64,000 bases of DNA from positions 1,116,001-1,180,000 of the forward strand of contig NZ_AP024355.1 in assembly GCF_019704135.1 (NCBI RefSeq), read 5' to 3'. A program made the translations under genes and the position numbers. Under the pieces are notes generated by a model. It was not told the origin of the DNA and made no database searches. It was given only the letters and a program-made list of their open reading frames with translations. The stretch is from Desulfuromonas versatilis (GTDB lineage: Bacteria > Desulfobacterota > Desulfuromonadia > Desulfuromonadales > NIT-T3). Shown here in pieces: positions 9,787 to 18,228 of this stretch (position 1 is the first letter of the stretch; each line of letters opens with the position of its first letter).

Positions 9787-10695
9787 TCAGGAGCCTCTCG
9801 GGCCCACTTTGCCCTTCAGGGCCAGGCGCCCGTGAAGATCATCGACAAACTGGCGCGCCACCCTGCCCGAGCGGGCACCCCGCATCAGGGCCCATTGCAG
9901 GGCCTGGGTTTCCAGGTTGCGGCGCGAGATGCGCAGACCGCGTGTTTTGGCCAGGTGCCGTGTTATCGCCAGGTAGGTGTCCTGGTTCATGGGGTAGAAG
10001 CCTATGGTGATGCCGAAGCGGTCGGAGAGGGAGAGCTTTTCGGAAACCGCCTCTTCGGCATGAATCTCCGCCTCACCGGTGTTGTCGGCAAAGCGCTCGG
10101 GCATCAGGTGGCGGCGGTTGCTGGTGGCGTACACCAGGACATTGTTCGGGCGCGCTTCCAATCCACCCTCCAGCAGGGCCTTTAGCTCGCGGTAGGAGAC
10201 CTCGGATTCGTCGAAGGAGAGATCGTCGCTGAACAGGATGAAGCGGTAGGGGAGGTCGCGCAGCTGCTGGGTGATCGCGGGGAGCTGAAAAAGATCCTCC
10301 TTGTGGACCTCGATGAGGCGCAGTCCCTCGCCGCCGAATTCACCGAGCAGGCCCTTGACGGCCGAGGATTTGCCGGTGCCGCGCTCGCCCCAGAGCAGGA
10401 CGTTGTTGGCCGGATGCCCCTTGACGAACTGCCGGGTGTTCTGTCGCAGCCGCTCCAGGGTGCGGTCGAGGCCGAGCAGGTCGCCGAGCAGCGGGATGTC
10501 GGGGTGGTCTATGGCCTCCAAATAGCCGCCGTTGCCGCGTTTCTGCCAGCGAAAGGCGTGCTGGCCGCGGAACGCCTCGGGGGGCAGCTGGTATTCGGCC
10601 AGCTGGCGGGTCAGCATCTCCTCGCCGAGGTCGAGCAGGTGGTCCAGCCGTTCCAGAACATAGCCCCAATCGATATCCACCGAGTTAATCGCCAT
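9787..10695 (-). CDS. DUF815 family AAA-type ATP-binding protein
   Basis: This 302-residue cytosolic protein has Walker A GERGTGKSSAVKG, a Walker B-like FILFSDDLSFDE, and YATSNRRHLMPERF (sensor 1), in the order typical of DUF815. The C-terminal lid contains RFGITIGFYPMNQDTYLAI. The ATG at 10695 was chosen because it begins the conserved part and has a GAGG upstream; further in-frame sequence upstream lacks family similarity. The cellular role of DUF815 ATPases is not known. Confidence 0.85.
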   Translation of the reverse strand: MAINSVDIDWGYVLERLDHLLDLGEEMLTRQLAEYQLPPEAFRGQHAFRWQKRGNGGYLEAIDHPDIPLLGDLLGLDRTLERLRQNTRQFVKGHPANNVLLWGERGTGKSSAVKGLLGEFGGEGLRLIEVHKEDLFQLPAITQQLRDLPYRFILFSDDLSFDESEVSYRELKALLEGGLEARPNNVLVYATSNRRHLMPERFADNTGEAEIHAEEAVSEKLSLSDRFGITIGFYPMNQDTYLAITRHLAKTRGLRISRRNLETQALQWALMRGARSGRVARQFVDDLHGRLALKGKVGPRGS

Positions 10696-10973
10696 CGCCG
10701 ATCCAGCCTCCCGAGAAGTTAAATATTGAAGGGGAGAGCCATAGTAACAGAATTCGCCCCGAGGATGAACGACAACCTTCGGATGCAACGGCCGCCGCCG
10801 GGGCATGTTTCCCCGGGAAAAAATGCTCGTCGGAGCAATTGCCAGCGCAACGGCGGGTATGCTAGCATCGCCGCTCGTGGCGGGGCGGTTGGCCATCAGC
10901 GGGTTTCCCGCGGGCGATACTGCCCTCGGTTTGCGGCTGCCGACCAGGCAGCCGATTGGGCGAAGGGACAGGG

Positions 10974-12101
10974 ATGAAAAAGCCGGATGACAGACTTTTT
11001 GCGGTTACGGCCCCCGGCCTCGAAGGGGTCTGCGCAGCAGAGCTGGCCGCGCTCGGCATGGCGGAGGTCGAGGCCGTCGCCGGGGGAGTGGAGTTTTGCG
11101 GCGGGCTGCGCGAGATTTACCTCGGCAACCTCTGGCTGCGCACGGCCAGTCGCGTCCTGGTCAGGATGGGCGAGGTGCGCAGCCGGGATTTTCCCGACCT
11201 GTACAAAAAAACCGTGAAGCTTCCCTGGGGGCGCTTTATCCGTCCCGACACCCGGCTGCGGGTGCGGGCCGTCAGCCATGGCTCGCGGCTCGGCCATACC
11301 GGCAGGATTTCCGCCACCGTGGCCGAGGCGGTCAATCGGGCGCTCGGCCGCAAGGAACAACCCGAAACGGGGCCCGAGCAACTGATCCTGGCCCGTTTTG
11401 AGGACGACCTCTGTCAGTTCTCCGTGGACAGCTCGGGCGAGCTGCTGCACCGGCGCGGCTATCGGGAGGAAGCGGGAGCGGCGCCGCTGCGTGAAACGCT
11501 TGCCGCCGGCATGCTGTTGCTGCTCGGCTGGCAGGGCCAGGTGCCTCTGGCCGATCCGATGTGCGGCTCGGGATCCCTGGTAATCGAGGCGGCGCTGCTG
11601 GCCCGCAACCTCCCGCCGGGCCGGGCCAGGCGTTTTGCCTTTATGGATTGGCCCCGTTATCGCCCCGGCCTCTGGGACGCCCTGCGCTTGGAGGCCGGAC
11701 GTTCCGAACGGCCCTGTCCGGTTCCCCTGGCCGGTTCGGACCAGGATCCGCTGGTGCTCGAGCTGGCCCGCCGCAATGCCCTGCGGGCCGGGGTGGCCGA
11801 GGTCACCGCCTGGGACTGCCGGCCACTGCAGCAGCTGCAGAGCGATGCGGGCTGCGGCCTGCTCATCAGCAATCCGCCCTACGGCGAGCGGATTGGCCGC
11901 GGCCCGGGCCTGGTCGAGCTGTTTCGAAGTCTCGGACAGGTGCTCGTGGAACGTCGCCCCGGCTGGAGCCTCGCTTTTCTCTGTCCCGACCCGGAACTGG
12001 CGCGGCAGACCGACCTTGCACCGGCCTGCAGGGCCGAGCTGCACAACGGCGGAATCGCCGTGGGCCTGTACACGGCCACAAGGGGGCAAAATCCCCGGTG
12101 A
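10974..12101 (+). CDS. THUMP-containing class I RNA methyltransferase (RlmL/YpsC-like)
   Basis: This 375-residue SAM-dependent methyltransferase has an N-terminal ferredoxin-like/THUMP region (about 1-150), then DPMCGSGSLVIEAALLARN (SAM-binding motif I) and LLISNPPYGERIG (the NPPY catalytic motif of N-methyltransferases acting on an exocyclic amino group). The layout matches the family that modifies G2445-type positions in 23S rRNA. The ATG at 10974 follows AGGGACAGGG. It probably methylates rRNA; the exact base cannot be read from sequence. Confidence 0.87.
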   Translation: MKKPDDRLFAVTAPGLEGVCAAELAALGMAEVEAVAGGVEFCGGLREIYLGNLWLRTASRVLVRMGEVRSRDFPDLYKKTVKLPWGRFIRPDTRLRVRAVSHGSRLGHTGRISATVAEAVNRALGRKEQPETGPEQLILARFEDDLCQFSVDSSGELLHRRGYREEAGAAPLRETLAAGMLLLLGWQGQVPLADPMCGSGSLVIEAALLARNLPPGRARRFAFMDWPRYRPGLWDALRLEAGRSERPCPVPLAGSDQDPLVLELARRNALRAGVAEVTAWDCRPLQQLQSDAGCGLLISNPPYGERIGRGPGLVELFRSLGQVLVERRPGWSLAFLCPDPELARQTDLAPACRAELHNGGIAVGLYTATRGQNPR

Positions 12102-12108
12102 AATTTTC

Positions 12109-12137
12109 TTGATTTGTTCGGAGCGATTCTGTATTAT
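12109..12137 (+). promoter_or_regulatory. Sigma-70-type promoter for rpsU
   Basis: TTGATT (12109-12114) and TATTAT (12132-12137) are separated by exactly 17 bases, about 70 bases before the rpsU start codon. Each hexamer differs from consensus at two positions or fewer. Confidence 0.75.
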
Positions 12138-12206
12138 CTCCCCTTGTCCTGCAGGCCGGGGGTTTGCGGAACATAGATAAAGAACGGAAAGCGAGGTGAT
12201 TCCCAG

Positions 12207-12401
12207 GTGGAGATCCAGGTTGTCGACAACAATGTCGAGAAAGCCATTCGGGTCCTCAAGCGCAAGCTGCAGCAGGAAGGGTTGTTTCGTGAAATGAAGC
12301 AGCGCAAGTTTTACGAAAAGCCCAGCGTCAAGCGCAAGCGCAAGGAAAAAGAGGCCCAGCGCCGCCTGCGCAAGAAAATGCGCATGATGCGCCGCGACTA
12401 G
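12207..12401 (+). CDS. rpsU: 30S ribosomal protein S21
   Basis: This 64-residue, strongly basic protein begins [20 protein letters not shown] and contains the S21 signature [20 protein letters not shown]. It helps position the 30S subunit on mRNA near the anti-SD helix. It starts with GTG, eight bases after GAGGTG. It has its own promoter and a strong terminator, so it is expressed as a single gene. Confidence 0.96.
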   Translation: MEIQVVDNNVEKAIRVLKRKLQQEGLFREMKQRKFYEKPSVKRKRKEKEAQRRLRKKMRMMRRD

Positions 12402-12425
12402 TACCTCGCTGTTCAGACCATAAGC

Positions 12426-12457
12426 AAAAGGCCGATCCTTCCGGGATCGGCCTTTTT
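12426..12457 (+). terminator. rpsU intrinsic terminator
   Basis: GGCCGATCC and GGATCGGCC form a 9-bp stem with a five-base loop, flanked by AAAA upstream and TTTTT downstream, starting 25 bases after the rpsU stop. Confidence 0.9.
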
Positions 12458-12492
12458 GCATTCAGTCTGAGGAACTTCAGAGGCTACACGAT

Positions 12493-12519
12493 AAAAAAGG
12501 GGCCGGCGTTGCCGGCCCC
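12493..12519 (-). terminator. gap intrinsic terminator
   Basis: On the minus strand GGGGCCGGC-AAC-GCCGGCCCC is followed by six T residues, 19 bases after the gap stop codon. It sits back to back with the rpsU terminator. Confidence 0.9.
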
Positions 12520-12537
12520 CGGGTGTTGCCGGTGCGA

Positions 12538-13983
12538 TCAGCGGGGCAGGGTGGGGAGCTCGAGGCCGGCCATGCGGTCGAGCATCCGGACCACCTGGCA
12601 GCTGTAGCCGAACTCGTTGTCGTACCAGACGTAAAGGACACAGTGACTGCCCGAGACGATGGTCGCCAGCGAATCGACCACGCCGGCGTGGCGCGAGCCG
12701 ACGAAGTCGCTGGAGACCACTTCGGGCGAGTTGGTGTAGTCGATCTGGTACTGCAGCGGCGAGTCGAGGGAGATGTCGCGCAGGTAGCTGTTGATCTCCT
12801 TCACCGAGGTCTCCCGGCCCAGGGTCAGGTTGAGGATGGCCAGCGAGACGTTGGGGGTCGGCACGCGGATGGCGTTGCCGGTCAGCTTGCCGGTCAGCTC
12901 GGGAAGAGCCTTGGCCACCGCCTTGGCGGCGCCGGTCTCGGTGATGACCATATTCAGCGGGGCCCCCCGGCCGCGGCGGGATTTGTTGTGATAATTGTCG
13001 ATCAGGTTCTGGTCGTTGGTGTAGGAGTGGCAGGTCTCCACGTGGCCGTTGAGAATGCCGAAGCGGTCGTGGACCGCCTTGAGCACCGGGACGATGGCGT
13101 TGGTGGTGCAGCTGGCCGCGGAGAAGATCTGCTCCTGGTCGTTGATCAGTTCGTTGTTGACCCCGTAGACGATGTTGGGAATGTCGCCCTTGCCCGGAGC
13201 GGTCAGCACGACCTTGGCAATCCCCTTCGCCTTGAGGTGTCGGCCGAGCCCGTCGCGGTCGCGCCACTTGCCGGTATTGTCGACCAGGATCGCGTTGTTG
13301 ATCCCGTACTGGGTGTAATCCACCGACTCGGGGGAGTCGGAGTAGATGATGCGGATCATGTTGCCGTTGGCGATGATCGCGTTCTCCTCCTCGTCGACGC
13401 GGATGGTCCCGTGATAGGGTCCATGCACCGAATCGCGGCGCAGCAGGCTGGCGCGCTTGACCAGGTCGTCGTCGCTGCCCTTGCGGACCACCGCGGCGCG
13501 CAGCCGCAGCTTGTCGCCGCCGCCGGTCTGCTCGATGAGAATGCGGGCCAGCAGGCGGCCGATGCGGCCGAAGCCGTAGAGAACCACGTCCCGGGGCTCG
13601 CTGAGCAGGGAGCCTTTGCCGGTGTTGATGCCGGAGAGTTCCTGGCGGACGAATTCCTCGGCCGAGAGGCCCTGGCCCTGCGCCATAAAGCGCACGGTCA
13701 GCTTGCCGATGTCGATCTTGGCCGGAGCCAGGTCGAGATTGCACATGGCCTGGAGAATCGGGAAGGTGTCACGGACCCAGAGTTCGGTTTCGAGAATCTG
13801 CCTGGCGAAACGGTGGGTCTTGAGGATGTCGATGGGTGAGTTGTTGACCAGGGAACGGCCATAGACGGTGGTCACCACCCCGTGATTGCGGTAAAGGTTA
13901 CCGATCAGGGGAATCATCGCCTCGGCAATCTCTTCCCGGGCTTTCCAGTCCTTGAAATAATCTTCCTGCTTGGAGAGGGCCAT
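12538..13983 (-). CDS. gap: Glyceraldehyde-3-phosphate dehydrogenase, long form
   Basis: This NAD(P)-dependent dehydrogenase of glycolysis and gluconeogenesis has 481 residues, about 140 more than the standard enzyme. An N-terminal extension (residues 1-125) precedes the Rossmann motif LYGFGRIGRLLARIL. The catalytic cysteine is in FSAASCTTNAIVP, and NEFGYSCQVVRM near the C-terminus is the usual GAPDH tail. The long form is known in Geobacter-type bacteria and some gammaproteobacteria. The ATG at 13983 follows AAAGGA. It is divergent from fba, so two neighbouring glycolytic steps share a 206-base regulatory region. Confidence 0.92.
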   Translation of the reverse strand: MALSKQEDYFKDWKAREEIAEAMIPLIGNLYRNHGVVTTVYGRSLVNNSPIDILKTHRFARQILETELWVRDTFPILQAMCNLDLAPAKIDIGKLTVRFMAQGQGLSAEEFVRQELSGINTGKGSLLSEPRDVVLYGFGRIGRLLARILIEQTGGGDKLRLRAAVVRKGSDDDLVKRASLLRRDSVHGPYHGTIRVDEEENAIIANGNMIRIIYSDSPESVDYTQYGINNAILVDNTGKWRDRDGLGRHLKAKGIAKVVLTAPGKGDIPNIVYGVNNELINDQEQIFSAASCTTNAIVPVLKAVHDRFGILNGHVETCHSYTNDQNLIDNYHNKSRRGRGAPLNMVITETGAAKAVAKALPELTGKLTGNAIRVPTPNVSLAILNLTLGRETSVKEINSYLRDISLDSPLQYQIDYTNSPEVVSSDFVGSRHAGVVDSLATIVSGSHCVLYVWYDNEFGYSCQVVRMLDRMAGLELPTLPR

Positions 13984-14189
13984 GATGCAATCCTTTGGAG
14001 AAAAAGCTCGGAGGAACGAGCAGTTGAATGTTTGCGGGCGGTATCGTAAACGAACTTTCACCCTTTTTCAACCCATTTCTCCCTGGTAGACTTTGATCTG
14101 GACTTGATCCTGCTGAACTGTTATTAATAAGACTGTTTGCCTGAGGCCAGAGGCGGCCCAGCGAGAACAAACCAAGGAGGTCGAAACCA

Positions 14190-15170
14190 ATGGGTGATAA
14201 GGTGCACTACAGCGAGCTCGGTCTGGTCAACACCCGGGACATGTTCAAACGGGCCGTTGGCGGCGGCTATGCCATTCCGGCTTACAATTTCAACAATCTT
14301 GAGCAGTTGCAGGCAATTGTCGGCGCCTGTGCCGAAACCTCCTCGCCGGTGATCATCCAGGTCAGCAAGGGGGCCCGGGATTACGCCAACGAAACCATGC
14401 TGCGTTTCATGGCGATGGGCGCGGTGAAGATGGCCCGGGAGATGGGCTCCAATATTCCGATCTGCCTGCATCTGGACCACGGCGACTCTTTCGAACTGTG
14501 CAAAGCCTGCGTCGACTCGGGTTTCTCCTCGGTGATGATCGACGGCTCGCACCTGAGCTACGACGACAACGTGGCCCTGACGCGCAAGGTGGTGGAATAC
14601 GCCCATGCCCAGGACGTGACCGTCGAAGGCGAACTCGGCGTGTTGGCCGGGATCGAAGACGAGGTGGTGGCCGAACACTCGACCTACACCAAACCCGAGG
14701 AGGTCGAGGACTTCGTCAGGAAAACCGGGGTCGACTCCCTGGCCATATCCATCGGCACCAGCCACGGGGCGTACAAGTTCAAGCTCAAGGAAGGGGAGCA
14801 GGTGCCGCCGCTGCGCTTTGACATCCTCGATGAGATCGAACGGCGCATCCCGGGCTTTCCCATCGTGCTGCACGGGGCCTCCAGCGTAGTGCCCGAATAC
14901 GTCGGCTTGATCAACCAGTATGGCGGCAAGATGGAAGGCGCCGTCGGGGTTCCCGAGGAACAGTTGCGGCGGGCTGCGCAAAGTGCCGTCTGCAAGATCA
15001 ACATCGATTCCGACGGGCGGCTGGCGGTGACCGCGCGAGTTCGCGAATTTTTGGCGCAAAACCCCGGAGAGTTCGATCCGCGCAAATACCTGGGTGCCGC
15101 GCGCAAGGAGCTGATCAAGCTGATCAAGCACAAAAACCAGGCAGTCCTGGGCAGCGCCGGCAAGGCTTGA
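14190..15170 (+). CDS. fba: Class II fructose-bisphosphate aldolase
   Basis: This zinc-dependent aldolase interconverts fructose 1,6-bisphosphate with DHAP and glyceraldehyde 3-phosphate. Class II motifs are present: ICLHLDHGDSFE (zinc and catalytic region), MIDGSHLSYDDN, VEGELGVLAGIEDEV, and IVLHGASSVVPEY, plus CKINIDSDGR, which binds the phosphate. It has 326 residues. The ATG follows AAGGAGG by nine bases. A strong terminator follows, so the gene is monocistronic and divergent from gap. Confidence 0.95.
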   Translation: MGDKVHYSELGLVNTRDMFKRAVGGGYAIPAYNFNNLEQLQAIVGACAETSSPVIIQVSKGARDYANETMLRFMAMGAVKMAREMGSNIPICLHLDHGDSFELCKACVDSGFSSVMIDGSHLSYDDNVALTRKVVEYAHAQDVTVEGELGVLAGIEDEVVAEHSTYTKPEEVEDFVRKTGVDSLAISIGTSHGAYKFKLKEGEQVPPLRFDILDEIERRIPGFPIVLHGASSVVPEYVGLINQYGGKMEGAVGVPEEQLRRAAQSAVCKINIDSDGRLAVTARVREFLAQNPGEFDPRKYLGAARKELIKLIKHKNQAVLGSAGKA

Positions 15171-15237
15171 GCGGTCCCGGGAGTCACCCGGATCGGTTTT
15201 AATAAAAATTAATTTCCTTTGCGGGTATCCAATGATA

Positions 15238-15271
15238 ACGCCGCCTTGCAGTAGCAGGGCGGCGTTTTTTT
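15238..15271 (+). terminator. fba intrinsic terminator
   Basis: ACGCCGCC and GGCGGCGT form an 8-bp stem with a 12-base loop, followed by seven T residues. Confidence 0.9.
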
Positions 15272-15313
15272 GGGGCCTGAATCGAGAAATATGACAAAAA
15301 AGGTCTTTTAAGA

Positions 15314-15329
15314 TGGCATGGCATCTGCT
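15314..15329 (+). promoter_or_regulatory. Candidate sigma-54 promoter for the DUF3024-like gene
   Basis: TGGCATGGCATCTGCT has GG and GC exactly ten bases apart and matches the -24/-12 consensus except at two positions. It lies about 140 bases before the gene, leaving room for a leader. Confidence 0.5.
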
Positions 15330-15466
15330 ATATGTTTAGCAAGAATGGTAAAGAAGACGGTCTGATCTGCCGAGCAATTTTGTCGGCTTTTGCAATGAGG
15401 GTTCAAACCCATGGATTCCAGGGGAGGGAAATAAAGGTTGCTGCTGCAGCCTCAAGGAGTCCAGCA

Positions 15467-15781
15467 ATGCGGAAACACCCCAATGAGTTCACGCGGAGGC
15501 AGATCCTGAAGTATTTCGAGGATCGTTTCCTGAATGTGGAAGTCAATGCCGTAGAGAACGGCTATGTCATATTTTTCCATCGGTTCAGCGCTATCGAGGC
15601 GTGCGCCGTGGATGATCCGGCCGGTCGTCTGCTGTACGACGAGGAGCAGGACATGTGGCGGCTCTACTGGATGAGCAGCCGCTCCCAGTGGCATCTCTAT
15701 GACCGTTATGACGGCCTGCGCGATGCCCTGGACCTGATGGTCAGCGAAACAGCGGCCAACCTTTTCCATAAGGTCCTCTAG
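15467..15781 (+). CDS. Small DUF3024-like protein
   Basis: This 104-residue cytosolic protein begins MRKHPNEFTRRQILKYFEDRF and contains LLYDEEQDMWRLYWMSSRSQWHLYD, a tryptophan- and tyrosine-rich stretch that resembles DUF3024. The ATG at 15467 has AAGGAG seven bases upstream; the frame remains open further upstream, but without family similarity or an SD. Its function is unknown. The upstream element suggests sigma-54 control, and the convergent terminator isolates it from chaN. Confidence 0.65.
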   Translation: MRKHPNEFTRRQILKYFEDRFLNVEVNAVENGYVIFFHRFSAIEACAVDDPAGRLLYDEEQDMWRLYWMSSRSQWHLYDRYDGLRDALDLMVSETAANLFHKVL

Positions 15782-15902
15782 GTGGCAGGCGCCGGAGCGG
15801 ACAGCAGCCGCGGGCGGAGGGCGAACTGGTCGGTGCGATCTGGCCGAGGCGGGAATGCGCCCGCGGGGTGAAGGTAGGCCCGATGGCCAATAAATGCAAA
15901 AG

Positions 15903-15928
15903 AAAAGCCGCCTGCGGGGCGGCTTTTT
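15903..15928. terminator. Bidirectional terminator between the DUF3024-like gene and chaN
   Basis: GCCGCC and GGCGGC pair around a five-base loop, extended by AAAA on the left and TTTTT on the right, so it can end transcription from both sides of this convergent junction. Confidence 0.85.
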
Positions 15929-15935
15929 CGCTTTC

Positions 15936-17204
15936 TCAGTCCTGCTTGTCCGGTGCGGGGGGATGCTTGCCATGCCCGTGGGCCGGCGTTGCGGTGAACA
16001 GAACCTCCAGGGTGAGCTTCTCCCCTTCCCGTGCCACTTCCAGCAGCGCCCGGTCGCCGGGGCGTTTCTGCTTCACCGCGTAGACCAGATCGAAATTCTC
16101 CTCCAGGGCCGCTCCGTCCAGACTCAGCAGCCGGTCCCCCGCGGTGAGGCCGGCAGCCTCGGCTGCCGAACCGGGCAGGACCCCCTGCACCCTTACCCCG
16201 TCCTCTTCCCCGCCAAGCATGACCCCCAGGCGCACTTCCTGTTTGTCGAGATCCTCGTACTCGGTGAACTGCAGAAAGTCGTAGGGCAGCATGGGAAACT
16301 CGGGAATCTCCACGTCCATCAGCCGGTCCTGCTTGTCTTCGGGGATGACGATTTCCCTGGAGCCGACCAGGCTGTAGGAACTCGGCAGGCGCCTGAACAC
16401 CCGGCGCGGAATGCCGAAGCCGAAGCGGACGTGGTTGCCGCCGGCCACCACCAGCATGCGCGTCTTCTCGCGGCCGGGCGCACCCAGGTAGGCGGCGACG
16501 TTGTGGGCCATGGTTTCATCCCAGAGCGTCTGCACCCGTAGGAAACCATCCAGTTGGCTGTTGCCGTGAGCGTGGCCACCGTAGATGGCCTCGACCAGCT
16601 GGCGTTGATAGGGGTCGTTGAAGTCCATTTCGGGAAGCTGGCTGCGGATCTGTTCGGGCAGTTCGCTGAAATCGAACTGGCCTACCGCCTTTACCAGGGT
16701 CTTTTCGGCATTGAGCCCCACGACCGGAATTTTGTGCCGGCGGGCGAATTCGAGCAGCGGCCGATACAACTCGTAGTCCATGCGCCAGGTGTCGTACCAG
16801 CGCGACTGCTTGAGAAACGCCTTCTCGTCCAACTCGCCGGCGACCCAGCGGTCGAGTACCGGCTGCTGGGAGGGGGTGAACATCTCCATCCCCATAGCCA
16901 CCTGGCCGGGGTAGCGCTCGGCCAGAGCGGTGAGCACTGCCAGCTCCTGGCGGTGCGAGGCTGGGTTGTCGTGGGTTTCGCCGACGTAGACGATGCGTGA
17001 GTCGCTGACAATGGCCAGCATCTGCGCCTCCGCAACCGGTTTTCCGGTAGGCAGATGGATGATTTTTCCCACGACGGGGGGCTGTTCGGGGGGGTAGGGC
17101 ATTTCGGGGTTCCGGGCCAGCTTGGCGGCGGGGCTGCAGGCCGCCAGGATCAGGGCCGCAAAACCGGCCAGCAGGGCCGGAACGATGGGTTTGCTGCGTG
17201 GCAT
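15936..17204 (-). CDS. ChaN-like lipoprotein with C-terminal PDZ domain
   Basis: This 422-residue lipoprotein has a lipobox (LILAACS) after a short signal peptide. The ChaN/EreA-like domain (about 50-290) shows VYVGETHDNPASHR, GMEMFTPSQQP and VVAGGNHVRFGFGIP, with histidines that in ChaN bind heme or iron. A PDZ domain (about 310-405: VQGVLPGSAAEAAGLTAGDRLLSLDG) follows, and the protein ends in a short His-rich tail. The known ChaN binds heme at the outer membrane; a heme-handling role would suit a cytochrome-rich organism, but that is inference. Confidence 0.85.
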   Translation of the reverse strand: MPRSKPIVPALLAGFAALILAACSPAAKLARNPEMPYPPEQPPVVGKIIHLPTGKPVAEAQMLAIVSDSRIVYVGETHDNPASHRQELAVLTALAERYPGQVAMGMEMFTPSQQPVLDRWVAGELDEKAFLKQSRWYDTWRMDYELYRPLLEFARRHKIPVVGLNAEKTLVKAVGQFDFSELPEQIRSQLPEMDFNDPYQRQLVEAIYGGHAHGNSQLDGFLRVQTLWDETMAHNVAAYLGAPGREKTRMLVVAGGNHVRFGFGIPRRVFRRLPSSYSLVGSREIVIPEDKQDRLMDVEIPEFPMLPYDFLQFTEYEDLDKQEVRLGVMLGGEEDGVRVQGVLPGSAAEAAGLTAGDRLLSLDGAALEENFDLVYAVKQKRPGDRALLEVAREGEKLTLEVLFTATPAHGHGKHPPAPDKQD

Positions 17205-17244
17205 GGGCCGTCTCCCTGTGATTACAGCTTCGGGCGGCCGGGGA

Positions 17245-17274
17245 GACGGGCCGGAGAAAATCCTCCGGCCCGTC
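17245..17274. other. 12-bp perfect hairpin between speD and chaN
   Basis: GACGGGCCGGAG and CTCCGGCCCGTC pair around a six-base loop just after the speD stop codon on the minus strand. No U-tract follows, so it may be an mRNA end-stabiliser or a weak terminator. Confidence 0.5.
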
Positions 17275-17280
17275 GCTACC

Positions 17281-18126
17281 TCAATGCGGGCCCGTGGTGC
17301 TGTAGATGTTTTTGGAGTAGAAGATCTCGGTCATCTCGCGCCGCAGGCGCTCGCGGACCCGCTCCTTTTCGTCGTCGGTGAAGTCCTGGGCGGCGGTGGA
17401 AAACAGGTAGTAGTCCAGGTCGAAGTCGCTGAGCACCATCTTGGTGTGAAACAGGTTCTCCTGGTGGATGTTGATGTCCACGCATTGATAGCGGTCGAGA
17501 ATCTTCTTGTCGACGAACTGCTGGATCGAATGGATCTTGTGGTCGATGTAGTGCTTCTTGCCCTTTACGTCGCGGGTGAAGCCGCGGACCTTGTAATCCA
17601 TCAGCACGATGTCGGATTCGAAGGAGTCGATCAAGTGGTTCAGCGCCTTCAGGGGGCTGATCTTGCCGCAGGTGGAGACGTCCACGTCGACCCGGAAGGT
17701 GGAGACCCCGGTCTTGGAGTCGGTTTCCGGGTAGGTGTGGATGCACAGGTGGCTCTTGTCGAGGTGCGCCAGCACCTGGTCCGGTTTCGGGTCGACCGGC
17801 TCCTCGGCGATCAGGATGGTGACGCTCGCCCCCATCGGGTCGTAATCCTGACTGGAGATGTTCAGGATGTTGGCGCCGATGATCTCGGAGACCTCGGTGA
17901 GGATCTTGACCAGGCGCTCCGAGTTGTACTCCTCGTCGATGTACTCCAGGTACTCCTTGCGGGCCTGGGGCGAACGGGCGTAGCAGACGTCGTAAATGTT
18001 GAACGAGAGCGTCTTGGTCAGGTTGTTGAACCCGCGCAGTTTGAGCTTGGGGCGCCGGCGGGGCTTGCCCTTGCTTTTGCTGGTTTTGGGCTTGGTGGGT
18101 TTTACGGAATTCTTCTTTGCGGACAT
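17281..18126 (-). CDS. speD: S-adenosylmethionine decarboxylase proenzyme (long SpeD type)
   Basis: This pyruvoyl enzyme makes decarboxylated SAM for spermidine synthesis. The self-cleavage site is [14 protein letters not shown]: cleavage before the serine makes the pyruvoyl group, and the HTYPE motif follows. [18 protein letters not shown] carries the proton-donor cysteine. Its 281 residues fit the long enterobacterial type rather than the short bacterial form. A lysine/arginine-rich N-terminus (residues 3-35) is an unusual extension. The ATG at 18126 follows GAGGGAT. No spermidine synthase gene is in the window. Confidence 0.9.
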   Translation of the reverse strand: MSAKKNSVKPTKPKTSKSKGKPRRRPKLKLRGFNNLTKTLSFNIYDVCYARSPQARKEYLEYIDEEYNSERLVKILTEVSEIIGANILNISSQDYDPMGASVTILIAEEPVDPKPDQVLAHLDKSHLCIHTYPETDSKTGVSTFRVDVDVSTCGKISPLKALNHLIDSFESDIVLMDYKVRGFTRDVKGKKHYIDHKIHSIQQFVDKKILDRYQCVDINIHQENLFHTKMVLSDFDLDYYLFSTAAQDFTDDEKERVRERLRREMTEIFYSKNIYSTTGPH

Positions 18127-18228
18127 CGGCAATATCCCTCCCCGGGAAGCGGTGAGATATTTGGCAAAGCCAAATCTCCTAATTAGACCACAGCCGGCCG
18201 AGGGTGGACAAGACAAATCTTGGGGGAG

